Below are positions 31,271-43,194 of a stretch of 64,000 bases of DNA, piece after piece. The notes under the pieces were generated by a model. It saw nothing but the letters and a program-made list of their open reading frames with translations. It was not told where the DNA came from and made no database searches. Every line of letters starts with the position of its first letter. Positions within the stretch are counted from its first letter, which is position 1. Made by a program: the position numbers and the translations under genes. This DNA comes from Aspidiotus rigidus (taxonomy: Eukaryota; Arthropoda; Insecta; Hemiptera; Diaspididae): NCBI GenBank assembly GCA_035079385.1, contig JAVHKY010000003.1, positions 17,271,001-17,335,000 on the forward strand. Reading direction: 5' to 3'.

Positions 31271-33410
31271 ATGCAGCCATGAGCTAACGAATTAATTTTA
31301 TAAGAAGATGGAGTCCAATTAGGTCTCATATTACCGTGACATCTATTCTATACAATAATTTTGAATATTTTCGAGCCTTTTCCTTTAGGATCTGGAAAAA
31401 TCGAAGAAGGGTCATGGAAAAGTCAGGGAAATTTTCAATCATAGCCACCTTGTAGGCGAGCTTCCGATCAATCGGACAAATATTATGCAAGCAATGTAAA
31501 GAACGATTTATGGAGTTCATAATATTGACGTGTGTCGTCTGATTGACCTATTTATAAAATTTTATCCTTGACAATGAAAGGGAAAATTGCTCGCGAAACT
31601 GAGCTCAGAGAAGTTTTCCAGTGAAGAATTTCTTGAATAAATTAGTGGTTGGAAAAAGAAATTTATCGCGTGAGAAAAAAAAAAAAAAAACCTTCCACAT
31701 TTCAATCAATATAATTTATCTTGGAAGTCGTGTAAAAAATATGTTGATAGAATTTCATCTAACTATTCCGGATGATCGGTGTTCGGTAACGACGTTAAAA
31801 ACTTTTTTGGAAATTTCGTCGCTACTGAATAAATGTTGGAGCGAGGTTGGTAATCCTCGACTCAAGATGTGTTAGGTGAATATTTAGGAACCAATATCAC
31901 CTCAGCGTTCGCTTTTGGTGTACCACGTTGTTCATATCAGTCTTCAAGTTAGGTTCGTGCTGGTAGCAGAATTCAATCACGAGAATTCGATTGAATCATG
32001 TCCGAAAATAGAGTTAAAATATCATTCTCCACGGACTGTACTGAAATTAAATTACCTAAAATCATTACGAATTGCAAGCAGCCTGAAATGAGACATCTTC
32101 GTTACTCGAACGATCCCTTAAAAGTGCAAACCGAACGGCATCCCTCCTATTTATTATATTGCGCTTTGCGTCATCGGTCATATCTCGTGCGAATCCTTTC
32201 TCTTTCTCGCGAAGTTCGATGTCCTCTCGTCTTGTATTTTTTCAAGCTTATACATATTATGTAAAAAGGGCATCCTAAGAAGAAAGCGAGCGCGTCCGAC
32301 TTTCGTGACATCACCATTGTCAAAACAATGTACTTCATGATGATAGGAGGACTTGAAAACATTTCGATTTTCGAGCTGTATAATGGCAGGAGGGGAGACT
32401 CGGAAGAGTTTCGATCTCAGAGTTAGAGAACACCTTTCTTGGACTTGGGCTTTTTTTACCGCTAGAACTTGAGGAAGTGTTGGACTTCGGCCATTTTTGC
32501 CGATTTGGATTCGTTACCGGACATCACATAGCGCACAGCAAATTTTTCGAATCCCCCCCCCCCCCCAATAGAATGTGTTCCCCGTTGAAATTTTGCTTCC
32601 AAGCTAGGGGATTGTTCTACGATGTTATTAGATCTAAACGTCCCCACGACTGATTCATGACGTCGTCGGATCGTGATGTCACGGGGAATGATCTATGAAG
32701 TCATCAGATCGTGACATTATAGGTTCCTCTCTATGGCATCACTGGAAGAAAAAATAGACGAATCGGAATTGATGGAATTAGGTAGGCACTATTGGAATCA
32801 CACGAAGAAAAATAAATTAAAACGGTCCTCTTCAGGACAACCAATAGAATTTTTCAACAGTTAAGGAACTACGAATTAATCTTGGATTTTTAAGCCCACT
32901 TTTTGTCATTTTGTTCCAATACCTGGAAAGGTGTATTTTCTCTTCCAATCTTGTATTAGTGTCGAGAAAGTGCTCTTTTCCATAAGCAATGTGAATTTTT
33001 AAATTTAAATACAATTACCTAAATGGAAATCAGGCGCGAACGGTCCGCGGCGATTTTTGAAACGTCATCATTCTCGAGGGACTTCGGGAAAAAGAAATGA
33101 TGATGAGGAGCCACGTACGATAGGAGAGGGAATTGAAAAATTTCCAACTCTCGATCAGAGAACAGACCTAATGCATCTACCCACGAGACTAGCTGTATCT
33201 CATGGAATTGCGAAGCTTGCGGGTTTGTTCTCCACTGCTATTCAGGTGTCTACTAGAAAAATGAAATGAAAAAGGATGCCATTTACTTGCTACTCGCTTA
33301 CCACAGAAAAATCCTCAATTGTCAGGCGAAAACCCTTGTTGTTGCGTGCCTTGACAAAGGGGCAGCTCCCAGACGAATCGTAAGATGATTTTTTTAGTTT
33401 TTATTCAAGA
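31271..33410. other. Intergenic DNA with foldback-family remnant at about 32335-32600
   Basis: At 32340-32420 the foldback unit GATAGGAGGACTTGAAAAC recurs, followed by a C run and AATAGAATGTGTTCCCCGTTG at about 32565-32590. The rest has only short ORFs. No gene is recognised. Confidence 0.45.
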
Positions 33411-33606
33411 CTACATGGGTAATTCTAGCGAGATAGCCATATTTTGAAATTCTTTTTTTTTTTTTTGAAGCATCATTTTTTCATAATTTTTTGATGTAAA
33501 GTTGTAGGAGGTAGGTAGCAGAAAATGCTAGTAATCTTTAAATAATAATAATAATAATAATTAGCCTTTATTATAATTATACCACCGAAAAAAATTATAA
33601 ATTACA

Positions 33607-36521
33607 TTACATTTTTTGGCCCGTGTGCCGGGCATAGGCCTCCCTCAGCCTGTACCACTCATGCCTGTCGTAAGCCACTCTATGGTATATCTTGTTCCCT
33701 CCCAAGAATTTTATTATGTCGTCGTCCCACCTGATTTTTTGTTTTCCTTTTTTCCTCCCTTCCTTCAAAAACCAATTTTTAATTTTGTAAGTCCATCGCT
33801 CTTCGTTCTGCCTTGATATGTGACCAGCCCAATCCCATTTAATCCTTTTTGCTGCATATAAAAAGTCATTTCTATTTTTCATTTTTTTATGTATTTTAAT
33901 CATACTTATTTCGTCTTTTAGTTTTATACCCATATTGACCTTTCCATTGCGTTTTGCGTCGTTCATATTTTTTGTTCGTCTTTCTTTGTTGTAGCCCAAG
34001 TCTGTGCACCGTAGGTAACTGTTGGTAGTACGCAGCTATTCATTATTTTTATTTTATCATTTATTGGGAAAGGGCCTTTCATTATGTGTTTTAAAGACCA
34101 AAATTTCTTCCAGGCAAGGGTTATTCTACGTTCAATCTCCTCTGTAGTTCTCTCTTCCATCTCTATGTTTTGTCCCAAGTATATGATTTTATTTACCTCT
34201 TCTATCTCCTTTTTATCTATCATTATTTTTGTTTTATCATTCCCATTACTTAATATTTTTGTTTTGTTAATATTTATATTTAACCCTTTCTTTTTTCCTT
34301 CTCCGTTTAGTGTTTGGATCATTTCATTTAATTCTTGTTTTGATTTTGCTATGAGGATTACATCGTCAGCATACCTTAAATTGTTCAAATATTTGCCATT
34401 TATGTTAATCCCTTTCCCCACCCAATTCATCTCTCTAAAAACGCTCTCTAAAACACAGTTGAATAACAAAGCCGATAAGGGGTCACCCTGTCTTACTCCT
34501 TTCTTTATTCTGAAATATTTCCCCGTCTTATCTGTTTTAACTCTAGCCTCTAATTTTCGGTACATCTCTTTTATTATTTCGATATATCTTACTTCAACAC
34601 CCTGTTCCTCCAGCGACTTCATTACACAGTCATGTTTTACCGAGTCGAATGCCTTTGTATAATCTATAAAAGCTAGGTATAGTTCTTCATTATATTCTAT
34701 GCACTTCTCTAAAATTTGGTTTATTACAAATAAGTTGTCTATTGTAGAAAAATTCCTTCTAAAACCAGCTTGTTCCATCGGTTGTTGGGTTTCCAATATA
34801 TTTCTTATTCTGTTGGTAATTACTTTTGCAAAAACTTTTGCAGGAGCAGATCCTAGGCTTAGGGGTCTATAATTTTCGATATTGTGTATATCTCCTTTTT
34901 TATATAGTATTATTATATCTGTCAAGCACCAATCTTTTGGAATCTTTATTTCCTGTATTATTAGATTGTATAATTCTGCTAGGTATTTTATAATGATTTT
35001 TCCTCCATATTTAATATGCTCATTCAAGATATTACCAGACCCTGTTGCCTTCTCACTTTTTATTCCTTTCACCACTTGTTCTACTTCTTCCTCTGTGATA
35101 TGTGGGATATTAGGTGAGTTTTCTCTCATTTCTGAATTTTCTAAATCATTGTCAGGATCTTCGTACAATTGTTGATAGAATTCTGTGGCTATATTATTTA
35201 TTCCTATTCTGTCATAGATTTTTCTTCCCTTCTTGTCTTTAAGATATGATATCCAGTTCTTTCCTATAACTAGATTTTTCCTTATCTTCTTTGTACTCCC
35301 TGTATTTTCTAATACTTCGTTTATCATTTTATTTCTTTTTTGATCATTGTATGTTCTCAGTTTCCTTTTGATTATCTTACACACTAGGTTTAGCTCTATT
35401 CTCTCTTTCTTAGTTGTTGTGTTTTTCCTTTTCATCTCTTCTCTTTTCCTAATTAACTCTGTTATTTCTTTTGGCAGACCTTCTTTTCCTTTATCATTAC
35501 TATCTCTTTCCTTGATTGCTTTTTCTGACGCTCTTTTCATCCATTTATTTATTGTTGAGTTCATATTTTCTATTGTTAGCTCTATTTCTTGTTCCTTTTC
35601 TGATTCCTCACTCAGCTTTTTAATGTATAATTGCTCGTCCTTTTTTTCTAATCTTTGCTGGTTCTTATTGCTTGTTGCATATCGCCATCTATTGAGAGTT
35701 ATTTTAAACTTTATCATTCTATGATCAGATTGGTGATTAATTCCACCTACCACATCAAAATCTTCTATCTCATTTGCCTGAGTCGGTGCTAACATATAAT
35801 CAATTTGAGTTTTATACTCACGATTTGGAGAGATCCAAGTCCACATCTTTCCTTTTCTCTTTTTAAATAGTGTGTTAATAACTTTAAGTTCGTGTTCTTG
35901 ACAAAATCTAATCAATTTCCACCCTCTTTTATTTCTTTCTCCATAATTATATTTTCCCATCGTACTTTCTTCACCTTCCCTTCTTTTTCCCACTTGACTA
36001 TTAAAGTCCCCCATGATCAGTAGTTTACTTTTTTTGTTTACTTTTTGCTCTTTTATTACCTCGCTCAGTTTTCCATAGAATTCATCACTTATACATTCTT
36101 CTGCTGAAGATGTGGGTGCATAAACTTGAATTATTGTAATTATATTGTCTTTTCCTAGATCAACTTTTATTGTTGCTAGTCTATCGTTTATACCTTTGAA
36201 TATTGATACTTTTTCTTTCCACTCTTTCCCAATTATAAATCCCACCCCTTTTTGGCCTTTATCAATTCCTATGTAGCAGAATAGGTTCCCGTTCTTTGTT
36301 TCAATAATTTTTTCTCCTTCCCTTCTGACTTCGGATACTCCTAGAATATCTATTTTTCTTTCTTTCATTTCTTTCTCTAATTCTGTTAGATCATCATTAT
36401 TTTTTAAAGTTCTTACGTTCATCGAGGCTATTTTTATTGCTTTCTCTTTTTTACTATCTCTTCTTGCTAAATTTCTTACTTCCTCTTGCAAATTCTTATA
36501 GTTTTCATCATTTTTTGTTCT
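33607..36521 (-). CDS. LINE ORF2: AP endonuclease and reverse transcriptase (one frameshift)
   Basis: ORF2p makes the target nick and copies the RNA by target-primed reverse transcription. The endonuclease domain shows KIASMNVRTL, ILGVSEVRREGEK, IQVYAPTSS, LLIMGDFNSQVGK, WTWISPNREYKTQIDYML and SDHRMIKF, retaining the catalytic Glu, Asp, Asn and His. The RT domain shows ENYRPLSLGSAPAKVFAKVI, motif A AFIDYTKAFDSV, motif B VRQGDPLSALLFN and motif C LRYADDVILIA. The frame stops at 33963 and continues one frame over (33999-33607) with IKWDWAGHISRQNEERWTYK and VAYDRHEWYRLREAYARH, the usual C-terminus. No ATG precedes the endonuclease except the one in ASMNVRTL. Catalytic residues look intact. Confidence 0.93.
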
Positions 36522-36758
36522 TTATAGGGCTTTTTCATTAGGCAGTAAATTTTCTTTTTCACGTTTGTTTCTACAATTTCCATTCCCAGGGCTCATTCTT
36601 GTTTCAAATCCTATATATATTTTTAAATCTAAATCTAAATCTAAATTTATTCCTGTACCTGTTCTTCTATTGCTTTTATTTGTGGCAGAGGGGAGTGGTC
36701 TTACGTACCCTTGCGGACCAGGCATGACTGGGTACAGCGAGTTTGGCTTACATTCGTT

Positions 36759-37530
36759 CTATTTTGTTTTCTTCGGAGGAGCTGTGCGGCTGACGTTCCT
36801 CGTGCTCATTCCAGCGTTCTTCTCGGTGACATTTTTCAGGTCTTCGTAATTCTTGACTCTAATTGCAGGGGTGTCTTCCTTAACTCTAACAAAAACTTGA
36901 CAATCCTTTTCCCAAACGTATTTTATTAGTCCTTGATCTCTGAGCATTCTCGCTTCAGCAAGCAGACTTACGGTGTTCTTAGTCAAGTGGCTATTTACAT
37001 AAATACCCTTCAGCTTGACTAGTCGAGATGCTTTTACTAGTTTCGATGTTTTCAACCTATTATTCAGGCGGACGATAACGGCTCTTTTTTTAAGCTTGTT
37101 GGGCGCTAATCTGTGGTACGTATTGACATCATACTCTTCGAGGGGGACTCCCAAGCTTTTTGCTACTTCCTGTATTGATTCTAGTAAATCTTCTTCGCTT
37201 TCTTCCTCCTTCTCTTCTATTCCGCTGATGATTATGTCTTGTTTCCTATGGTATTGGTCCATCTCCTTCATTTTTGTTTTCAATTCGACATTCTCTATTT
37301 TCAGATCTTCGATTTCACTTCTCAGTTGTTCAATCTCCTCTTTGTTTTCGCATATTTCTTGTCGTAAGGTTGATATTTCTTCTTTAATCTCTTTTTTCGC
37401 TTCCGTTATGCTTTTCTTCACACCTTTCAGCTCTTCTATTACTTGTTTCTTGAGTTCATCCTTATTTTTTTCATATCTTGCTTCATTTGTTCGTTCATCT
37501 TCTTTCTTCTTTGCAGTGCTTGTAAGTGTA
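36759..37530 (-). CDS. LINE ORF1: coiled coil plus FP-like domain
   Basis: ORF1p of LINEs is an RNA-binding chaperone that coats the element RNA. The open frame runs from about 37530 to the TAG at 36761-36759; no in-frame ATG opens it, and a GTG lies at 37421. The N-terminal 100 residues form a heptad-rich coiled coil (EEIEQLRSEIEDLKIENVEL). A domain with IIISGIEEKEEESEEDLLES, VNTYHRLAPNKLKKRAVIVR, GIYVNSHLTKNTVSLLAEAR and YVWEKDCQVFVRVKED follows. This is the FP-protein-like C-terminal module found in many insect retrotransposon ORF1 proteins. After the TAG the same frame stays open for 78 codons to 36522, with Arg/Asn-rich sequence and no zinc knuckle. Confidence 0.82.
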
Positions 37531-37560
37531 GTTGCCGATTATCTGATGTAAGTCTAATAT

Positions 37561-38449
37561 CGCACTATAGCAATCACGATTGCTGCACGAAAAAACACGG
37601 TACGCACTATTATATGCTTATCTTAATAATTCGCACCTTAGGTATTCACATTCATTTCAACATTTGAACGCAGTGCATACGTCCTGACACTCTGGCTTAT
37701 CTAACCAAACTCAGTAATCATTAACATGCTTAAAATTTGGGAGGGGGATGTAAAGAGGTTTTGAAAATTGCCACGACGAAAGACAGAAAAAAAAAAACGA
37801 CCACGGCGTTAGACAAAATCATGTTCATTTCATTACCTACCAGGTACCATTCTCCAGATCGAAAATTTGACAATGTTAGTGGAATGTAACACGATTTAGC
37901 TAACATTAACCACGATTTTGGTGTCAGAATTGATAAAGCATTCCACAGAATAGGGTCCACGACGGTTGGACTAAATTAAAAATGGAATTTTCATTTTACA
38001 CAGTTGAAATGAGGTAGAAACATTCACTATACAGATTATTGATTTTTTTAGGTGTGGACCTATTAGTGGGGAGCAGAATCTATCAGTGTGACCTCTTTAA
38101 AAAGTTCGGAATGAAAAATTATTAATGCTGACACACCACTGAAAGTTGTCCACGACGATGGACCAAATTGTCAGATACAAGATAACAACATAACTTGATT
38201 TTAAGGAAATGAAAACGTTTTTAGACCAAAAACTCAGTAGGGATGTGAGAACAAGTCTTACTCTCATATATTTTTCATTCAAACTCCAAGAAATTGTGAT
38301 CGTTGTTTCTGAAAAAATTTAAGTAAAGTTATATTTCTAGGCTGAAACATCCACGACGATGGATATTTTACCCACTTAATCTCATTTTCCGTACAGTAAT
38401 TGATATTTTATGTGGATTTTGATATATTGGGTAGGTAGAGGAATCTTTC
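37561..38449. other. Intergenic DNA, LINE 5' flank
   Basis: There is no domain-bearing ORF. 37563-37735 may still be LINE 5'UTR. Nothing else is recognised. Confidence 0.4.
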
Positions 38450-38457
38450 CTTTACAT

Positions 38458-38929
38458 CAGTGGTTCTCAACCTTTTTGAGGAAGCGGCACATTTCAGATG
38501 ACAAAAATTTTTCGCGGCACACCGATTAAAAATATATAGGTATTCAAAAATTTTTGAAATGTATGACAAGCATGTTAACAAGAACTAAATATTAAAAATT
38601 TAATGCGAGGTTTGCGCTTGTGATTTTTCACATATTTCGTCAATATGGGGGGCTGATTTTCGACAAACAAAAGCGCATTTCTTGTTTGACAGATAGAAGG
38701 CACTCCCACCTCTTACTTTCTATAAGAGCAAGAGCTGAGAAACGCTGTTTGCAAAGATAGGAGGTGGAAAAAGGAAGTAATATGGTAAACGCTTTTTTAC
38801 ACAATGCTTGATATTCTCGCGAGATGTTGATCCAAAATTTATCCACGGATATTTTTTTGAACTTCAATTCTTTGGAAATCTCGCGGCACACTTCGAAGGG
38901 GTTCGCGGCACACCGGTTGAAAACCACTG
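38458..38929 (-). mobile_element. Internally deleted hAT transposon (472 bp) with 8-bp target duplication
   Basis: The terminus CAGTGGTTCTCAACC is inverted at the right end (GGTTGAAAACCACTG). It is flanked by CTTTACAT (38450-38457) and CTCTACAT (38930-38937), an 8-bp duplication with one mismatch. The interior keeps a piece of transposase on the minus strand. GCGGCACAC recurs near both ends as a subterminal repeat. Confidence 0.9.
38640..38850 (-). pseudogene. hAT transposase C-terminal (dimerisation) fragment
   Basis: The minus-strand reading VDKFWINISREYQALCKKAF, TILLPFSTSYLCKQRFSAL and SVKQEMRFCLSKISPPY matches the hAT C-terminal dimerisation block of Charlie/ZBED-type transposases. The N-terminal zinc finger and catalytic core are absent, so it is a deletion derivative. 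Confidence 0.82.
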
Positions 38930-38937
38930 CTCTACAT

Positions 38938-40590
38938 GATGGAAGTTTTTTTTTTTGGAAGAATCGCATTTGAGTACTCTATATTAACTGGAACACAAAA
39001 TATGACTATCTCGGTAGAATCACCCACATATCAATAGATAAGAAACACGACCTCTCCAATTACCAAAATTATTATTATATAAGAACAAAATTAGAAAGGT
39101 ATAGGAAATTATTAATATACAAGTATGACAGTAACTTTCTTTTGAGGTGAACTCAGAAGTCAGAACTATAGATTTTAATAATGATCAGACAGTGCCCTAT
39201 TGCTCAATTTCTCCAGAACGCTTCACAATTCTATTGATATATATGCAGTACTGAAGTTTTTCCCCCGTTTTTCCGTTTTTTGGTTGCTCCTAGTGCAAAA
39301 GGATGCTATTTACATGCTCGGATGCCCCCTCAAGTAAATAATTGCTATTTACTTGCTTTTGGTTGTTTCACTTGCCAATAGACACCCTGTATTGCAGAGT
39401 TTGCAATGGCATCCAATGTTTTTTTTTTTTTGTTAATGGAAATTTTGTTTAAATACGCCACTGGATACGTCTCTCTACCACATCTATCAGTTCGACTTAT
39501 TCTTTAAGGGCATGCCCTTGAAATCTACATATCATTTAGTGATCTCGAGTTCCTAAACGGCTCGAACCGCTCATCTCTACGTATTTCTTATTCTAACATG
39601 GACCACTTCGGAACTTCATACTTTTCTTGTCTTCGAACTGTTCGGTTTCGCCAAGTTTTTGGTGAATAAACTAAGGCCAGGAGTGAATGAAGTTGAAGTT
39701 GCTATTTCTAATTCGCTTCTGCTGGTTGAATTATTATAATTTTCTATACCTCACAATCATTGCCAGAATTGTCAGTACAGTGCCTGCTTAATTGGATCTC
39801 GTATTTCTGTCATTTGCTCACATAAATTCTGCGTACAGAACAATCGATCTTCACTTCCAAATTTCTTAATCGCTAGTTTGAGCAACGCTACAGTACGGTG
39901 AAGTCGAGGGAGTTAACTTTGTATCAGACAGAAGATCGTCGCGTCGCCTTGGACGCAAAAATTTCATAACGAATCATTTTGTCGTCGGTATTATTAGAGG
40001 ACAAAATGGTTTACTTTTTCTTAGGGCGAAAGTAATGCACGTTGTTTCACCGACATTGGGCGTAGTTCGCTGGTGATCTAGTTCGTATATTTCTGTTCGA
40101 GAATCGAATGCAGGCGTTATAATTATCGCGGTGATAGGCTCGAACTGCTGCGCCGTCAGCGAAAGTGTAGTAATGATGATGGCGATTTCTGAATTCGCGA
40201 ACATATCTCTTTATGATAAAATGTGCAAGTATACGCAGCAGCAATGAACCTTGTGGTACCTCGACTGATGTTTATCTTCACGAAACATGATCTGTAGAGG
40301 ACGATCAGATGCATTAAGTAGGATAGTAGGTTCGTATAGTTGAAGAAAAAAAAAATACGTGTTTTCCTCCCGAGTGTATTTCCAAGAAAATTTGAAATAA
40401 CTCGTCATACATCGTATCTTTTGCATCGGAAGCAATCGTGTACCATATGAGCTATCATTTTATTGGAAGTACCATACTTGATTGTGACTGTGAGGTACCG
40501 TTTGGCAGAATTGGATTCACGCTCAAACCGTACTTCCCAATCGCGTTGTGATTTAAAATTGAAAAATCAGGTACACGAAATAATCCAGTT
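38938..40590. other. Intergenic DNA with degenerate element ends
   Basis: 39270-39395 carries ACTTGCCAATAGACACCCTG and TTTACTTGC motifs, related to the CAGGGTGTC-ended element family seen at 52.0 and 62.8 kb. 38950-39030 is an inverted match to 33411-33440 (CTATCTCGGTAGAATCACCC). No gene is recognised. Confidence 0.45.
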
Positions 40591-41695
40591 TTAGAAATAC
40601 TAGCGAAATGGAACACTCAAATCTAGGGAAAATATTGAAAAATTTGAATCGGTGAGAAAAAGCTCAAGGACGAATCAGGAAATTAGGGCCGGTATGGCAA
40701 ATCGACGTGAAACTGATCCTTGGTTGTGTTTAAAAGTGAAATTGTTCGGGTTACCTCCTATTAAACATCAGGAGACTTTGGCCAACTTCGTGAATGAGCC
40801 CTGGTGTTAATATCCAGGAAAAATGCGCCGAACCGGAAGCAATGCTGGGAGTGAATTGATTAATGGCCTGAAGAGGAAGATTAGGGAGGCTGGGTTCATT
40901 GTCACAAAAGCTGACAAAGGGAATACCGTTGTGATCATGGAGAAATCTTCCTACACTTCCAAGGTTTACGATGTGCTCAGCCAATGCGGAGCTCAGGAGA
41001 ACGCCCGGTTCAATGTGCCTAATTTTGTAAAAGAAGTTAGGTTTCTTGTTAACAATAGTAAATTCATAATTAAAAATCCTTTAAGCAAAAAAAAACATTT
41101 TGGGACCTAACCCTGTTCCTCCCCTCCTTTACGGGCTGCCTAAAATTCATAAGGAAGGTGTACCTATGCGGCCGGTAGTCTCACTTATCTGCTCCCCGAC
41201 CAACTCCCCTGTCAAATTTTTCGATCGCTGGTTTAAATCTCGAGAGGAGTTCGAGTTTACCCATTCAGTACTGAATTCGTGTTCCGTAGCCAACAATCTG
41301 AAGGATGTTTCCCTCCCTCTGGATTCAACTGTTGTGAGGCCATTTCCCAAAATCCCCAAGGCCGTTATCTTGCAGCGGATGGGCGAGCTATTTGTTAAAT
41401 CTGGTGTCCCTCATGAAGAAATGGGTGAATTCTTTGAGGGTCTGCTGGTTCCCGAACTTTTGGGAATTTAATGGTAAATTTTACGAGTTCCCTGAAGAGG
41501 AGGGGATCCCTAGATCTCCGCCTGGTTCTTTCATTTCGAAAGTTTTCATGTCTAAATTTGAGGGTGACCTGTTTTCTTTGGGCCGGGTGTTTGTGAGTCA
41601 TATATACTATTGGCTCAGGTATGTTGACGACGTTTTGTGTGCGTGGACCGGTCCCACAGAACTCCTTGGTGAATTTCTTACCCATCTACACAGCC

Positions 41696-42026
41696 TTTTT
41701 GTATTTGTATGCATCTCCCGTGCGGGAGGTTGCAATCGACAAGAACTCTACATCTTACCACTAAACTATGATTTACAATTTTAATGTTGTTCTATTCTAT
41801 TCCATTGTTCGGTCAATCATGGTAATCCTCTTTCTTCCTCTTGTTTTCTTCCCTGGAATTTTCCCATTGGCCACCAAAGAGAACAGTTCGTCGTTCGTCA
41901 TTTTATTCTCGATAAACTGACGTTTGCTAGCTTTAATCGTGTTCCACAGGATTGGGCTGTCAGTTCCTACCCTCCTCAGTACTTCTTCATTTCGAACCTT
42001 CTCCGTCCACTTGATACCCTTCCATA
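41696..42026 (-). mobile_element. 5'-truncated LINE 3' fragment inserted in PLE B1
   Basis: The minus strand reads IKWTEKVRNEEVLRRVGTDS and GKIPGKKTRGRKRITMID, the C-terminal tail of an insect endonuclease-RT type LINE ORF2. A 3'UTR with CCTCCCGCACGGGAG and a tail of ATACAAATACAAA at 41696-41710 follow. It separates the two parts of the PLE RT region. Confidence 0.8.
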
Positions 42027-42449
42027 AAATTTACACTGGAAATTGGTGGCTTCGCTATAAACTTTTTGGATTTGTCTGTTTCCGTCATTGACGGTGTCCA
42101 TGAATTTGGTATTTAAAGAAAAAGTACCTCGTCTGATATTACCATCCGCAAGTCGTCATGCGTACCCGTTGCCCACAAAATCGCTACTTTTAATAGCCTG
42201 ATACATCGCTTGATTCATATCCCCTTGATTCAAGCCGCTTTCCATGAAGAATTAATGACTATAAAGCACCTGGATAGAGTAAATTAGGTCAGGGTTGACA
42301 TTGACCTCATGGTTCCTCGGAGGCTCACTAGGAAATACCTCGACTGTACGACCTCCCTCCCCTAGGATTTGCAACACAATGGTAGGAAACGATGGATTGA
42401 GCTCCCGTTTCTGGGCGATTTTTCGTCGCAGTTGGGCCGTGTCCTCCGC

Positions 42450-42884
42450 CTCTTCGATTTTCGGCAAGCCTTCTATAATCACACTACTGTTAAGAGTCTT
42501 TTCGTGAAATTAAAAGACCATATTCCAGTGGCCGAGAGGAGAGGGATTAATAGGGTGGCTTGTGGAGATGGTCCCAGCGTCTACATAGGGATGACCAGCC
42601 GTTCATTTCAAATTAGAGTTGACGAACACAAAAAAGCTTCGATGAAAGGGAAAGTGGGGAGTCGAGCTTTTGCTGATCATTTGATCGAAAGTGGTCACAA
42701 TTTCAAAAAGGGGTCCGAAGTCTTCCTCCATAGGGAAAATTCGTACTTCAAGTATCTGGCCCTTGAGGAAATAGACATCCTCCGACATCGGAATAATCGT
42801 GGCGTTATTGTTTTAAACGAGTACATTCCTGAAAGATTGATGGAACTCGTCTACGGGAGTGATTCACATTTCGATGACTCGTAG
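42450..42884 (+). pseudogene. GIY-YIG endonuclease domain of PLE B1
   Basis: The segment holds VYIGMTSRSFQIRVDEHKKA with YIG, the catalytic Arg and EH, then SRAFADHLIESGHNFKKG and FKYLALEEIDILRHRNNRG. The first GIY motif is degenerate (RVACGDGPSVYIG). It aligns along its length with the nuclease at 56392-56787. The open frame is intact in this part, but upstream coding is broken. Confidence 0.85.
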
Positions 42885-42946
42885 GTTTGGTCACGAATCC
42901 GTTTGATGTCGTTTGTTCTTGTTGGTCTTCGGTACAGTTGCTTTCT

Positions 42947-42986
42947 ATACTTCGAGAATGGCTGTTTAGCTGAAAGCGCTCAGTGT
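42947..42986 (+). ncRNA. Decayed hammerhead-like fold in PLE B1
   Basis: Stem I is AUACU/AGUGU (42947-42951 / 42982-42986). The core is degenerate (UCGAGAA for CYGAUGA, with G8 lost). Then U, stem II GGCU/AGCU with loop GUUU, box GAAA (42972-42975), a stem III A-U pair capped by GCGC, and C17. The helices are kept but catalysis is not expected. Confidence 0.55.
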
Positions 42987-43194
42987 TTTCAATTTCGTAC
43001 GGTCCTATGTAGTTTCTTTTTGTTTTACTCCTTTGAGTATCCTTTTTATTTATATTTCTCAATTTACAATACAATGATGTTAGCTCCATGTGTTCTCTTA
43101 CAGGAGTCAATAGAGCGTTTTGCCAAATCAGCAACGTAATTTCTGGAATGACGTCACAGGGTAAAGTTCAGTCTATAAAGAGATGATCTACTTG

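Larger units (their letters stand above)
33541..37560 (-). mobile_element. Non-LTR retrotransposon, near full length, with ORF1 and APE-RT ORF2 and an (ATT)n tail
   Basis: On the minus strand the order is ORF1 (from about 37550), ORF2 (36521-33607 in two frames), a short 3'UTR with AATAAA (complement at 33567-33572), and a microsatellite tail (33541-33560). ORF1 and ORF2 occupy the same reading frame, separated by a TAG (36761-36759) and a TAA (36524-36522). A microsatellite rather than poly-A tail and the ORF2 motifs suggest an RTE-related clade, while the FP-like ORF1 is also common in other insect LINEs. The clade call is tentative. The 5' end was not fixed, and no target duplication was found. 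Confidence 0.9.
40823..43105 (+). mobile_element. Penelope-like element family B, copy B1 (degenerate, interrupted by a LINE fragment)
   Basis: RT pieces appear in several frames: AGFIVTKADKGNTVVIMEKS, YGLPKIHKEGVPMRPVVSL, GIPRSPPGSFISKVFMSKFE, and WLRYVDDVLCAWTGP with the YVDD motif. After an inserted LINE fragment, the post-RT block resumes (FTLEIGG, FLDLSVSVIDGVHEFGI). The GIY-YIG nuclease occupies 42450-42884 (GPSVYIGMTSRSFQIRVDEH, then FADHLIESGHNFKKGSE). Frameshifts and stops make it a pseudogene. A decayed hammerhead fold lies downstream. Family B differs strongly from family A at the protein level. Confidence 0.88.

Noticed and set aside
34084..35724. Plus-strand ORFs at the LINE
   Set aside because: They are antisense shadows of ORF2, which shows full endonuclease and RT motifs.
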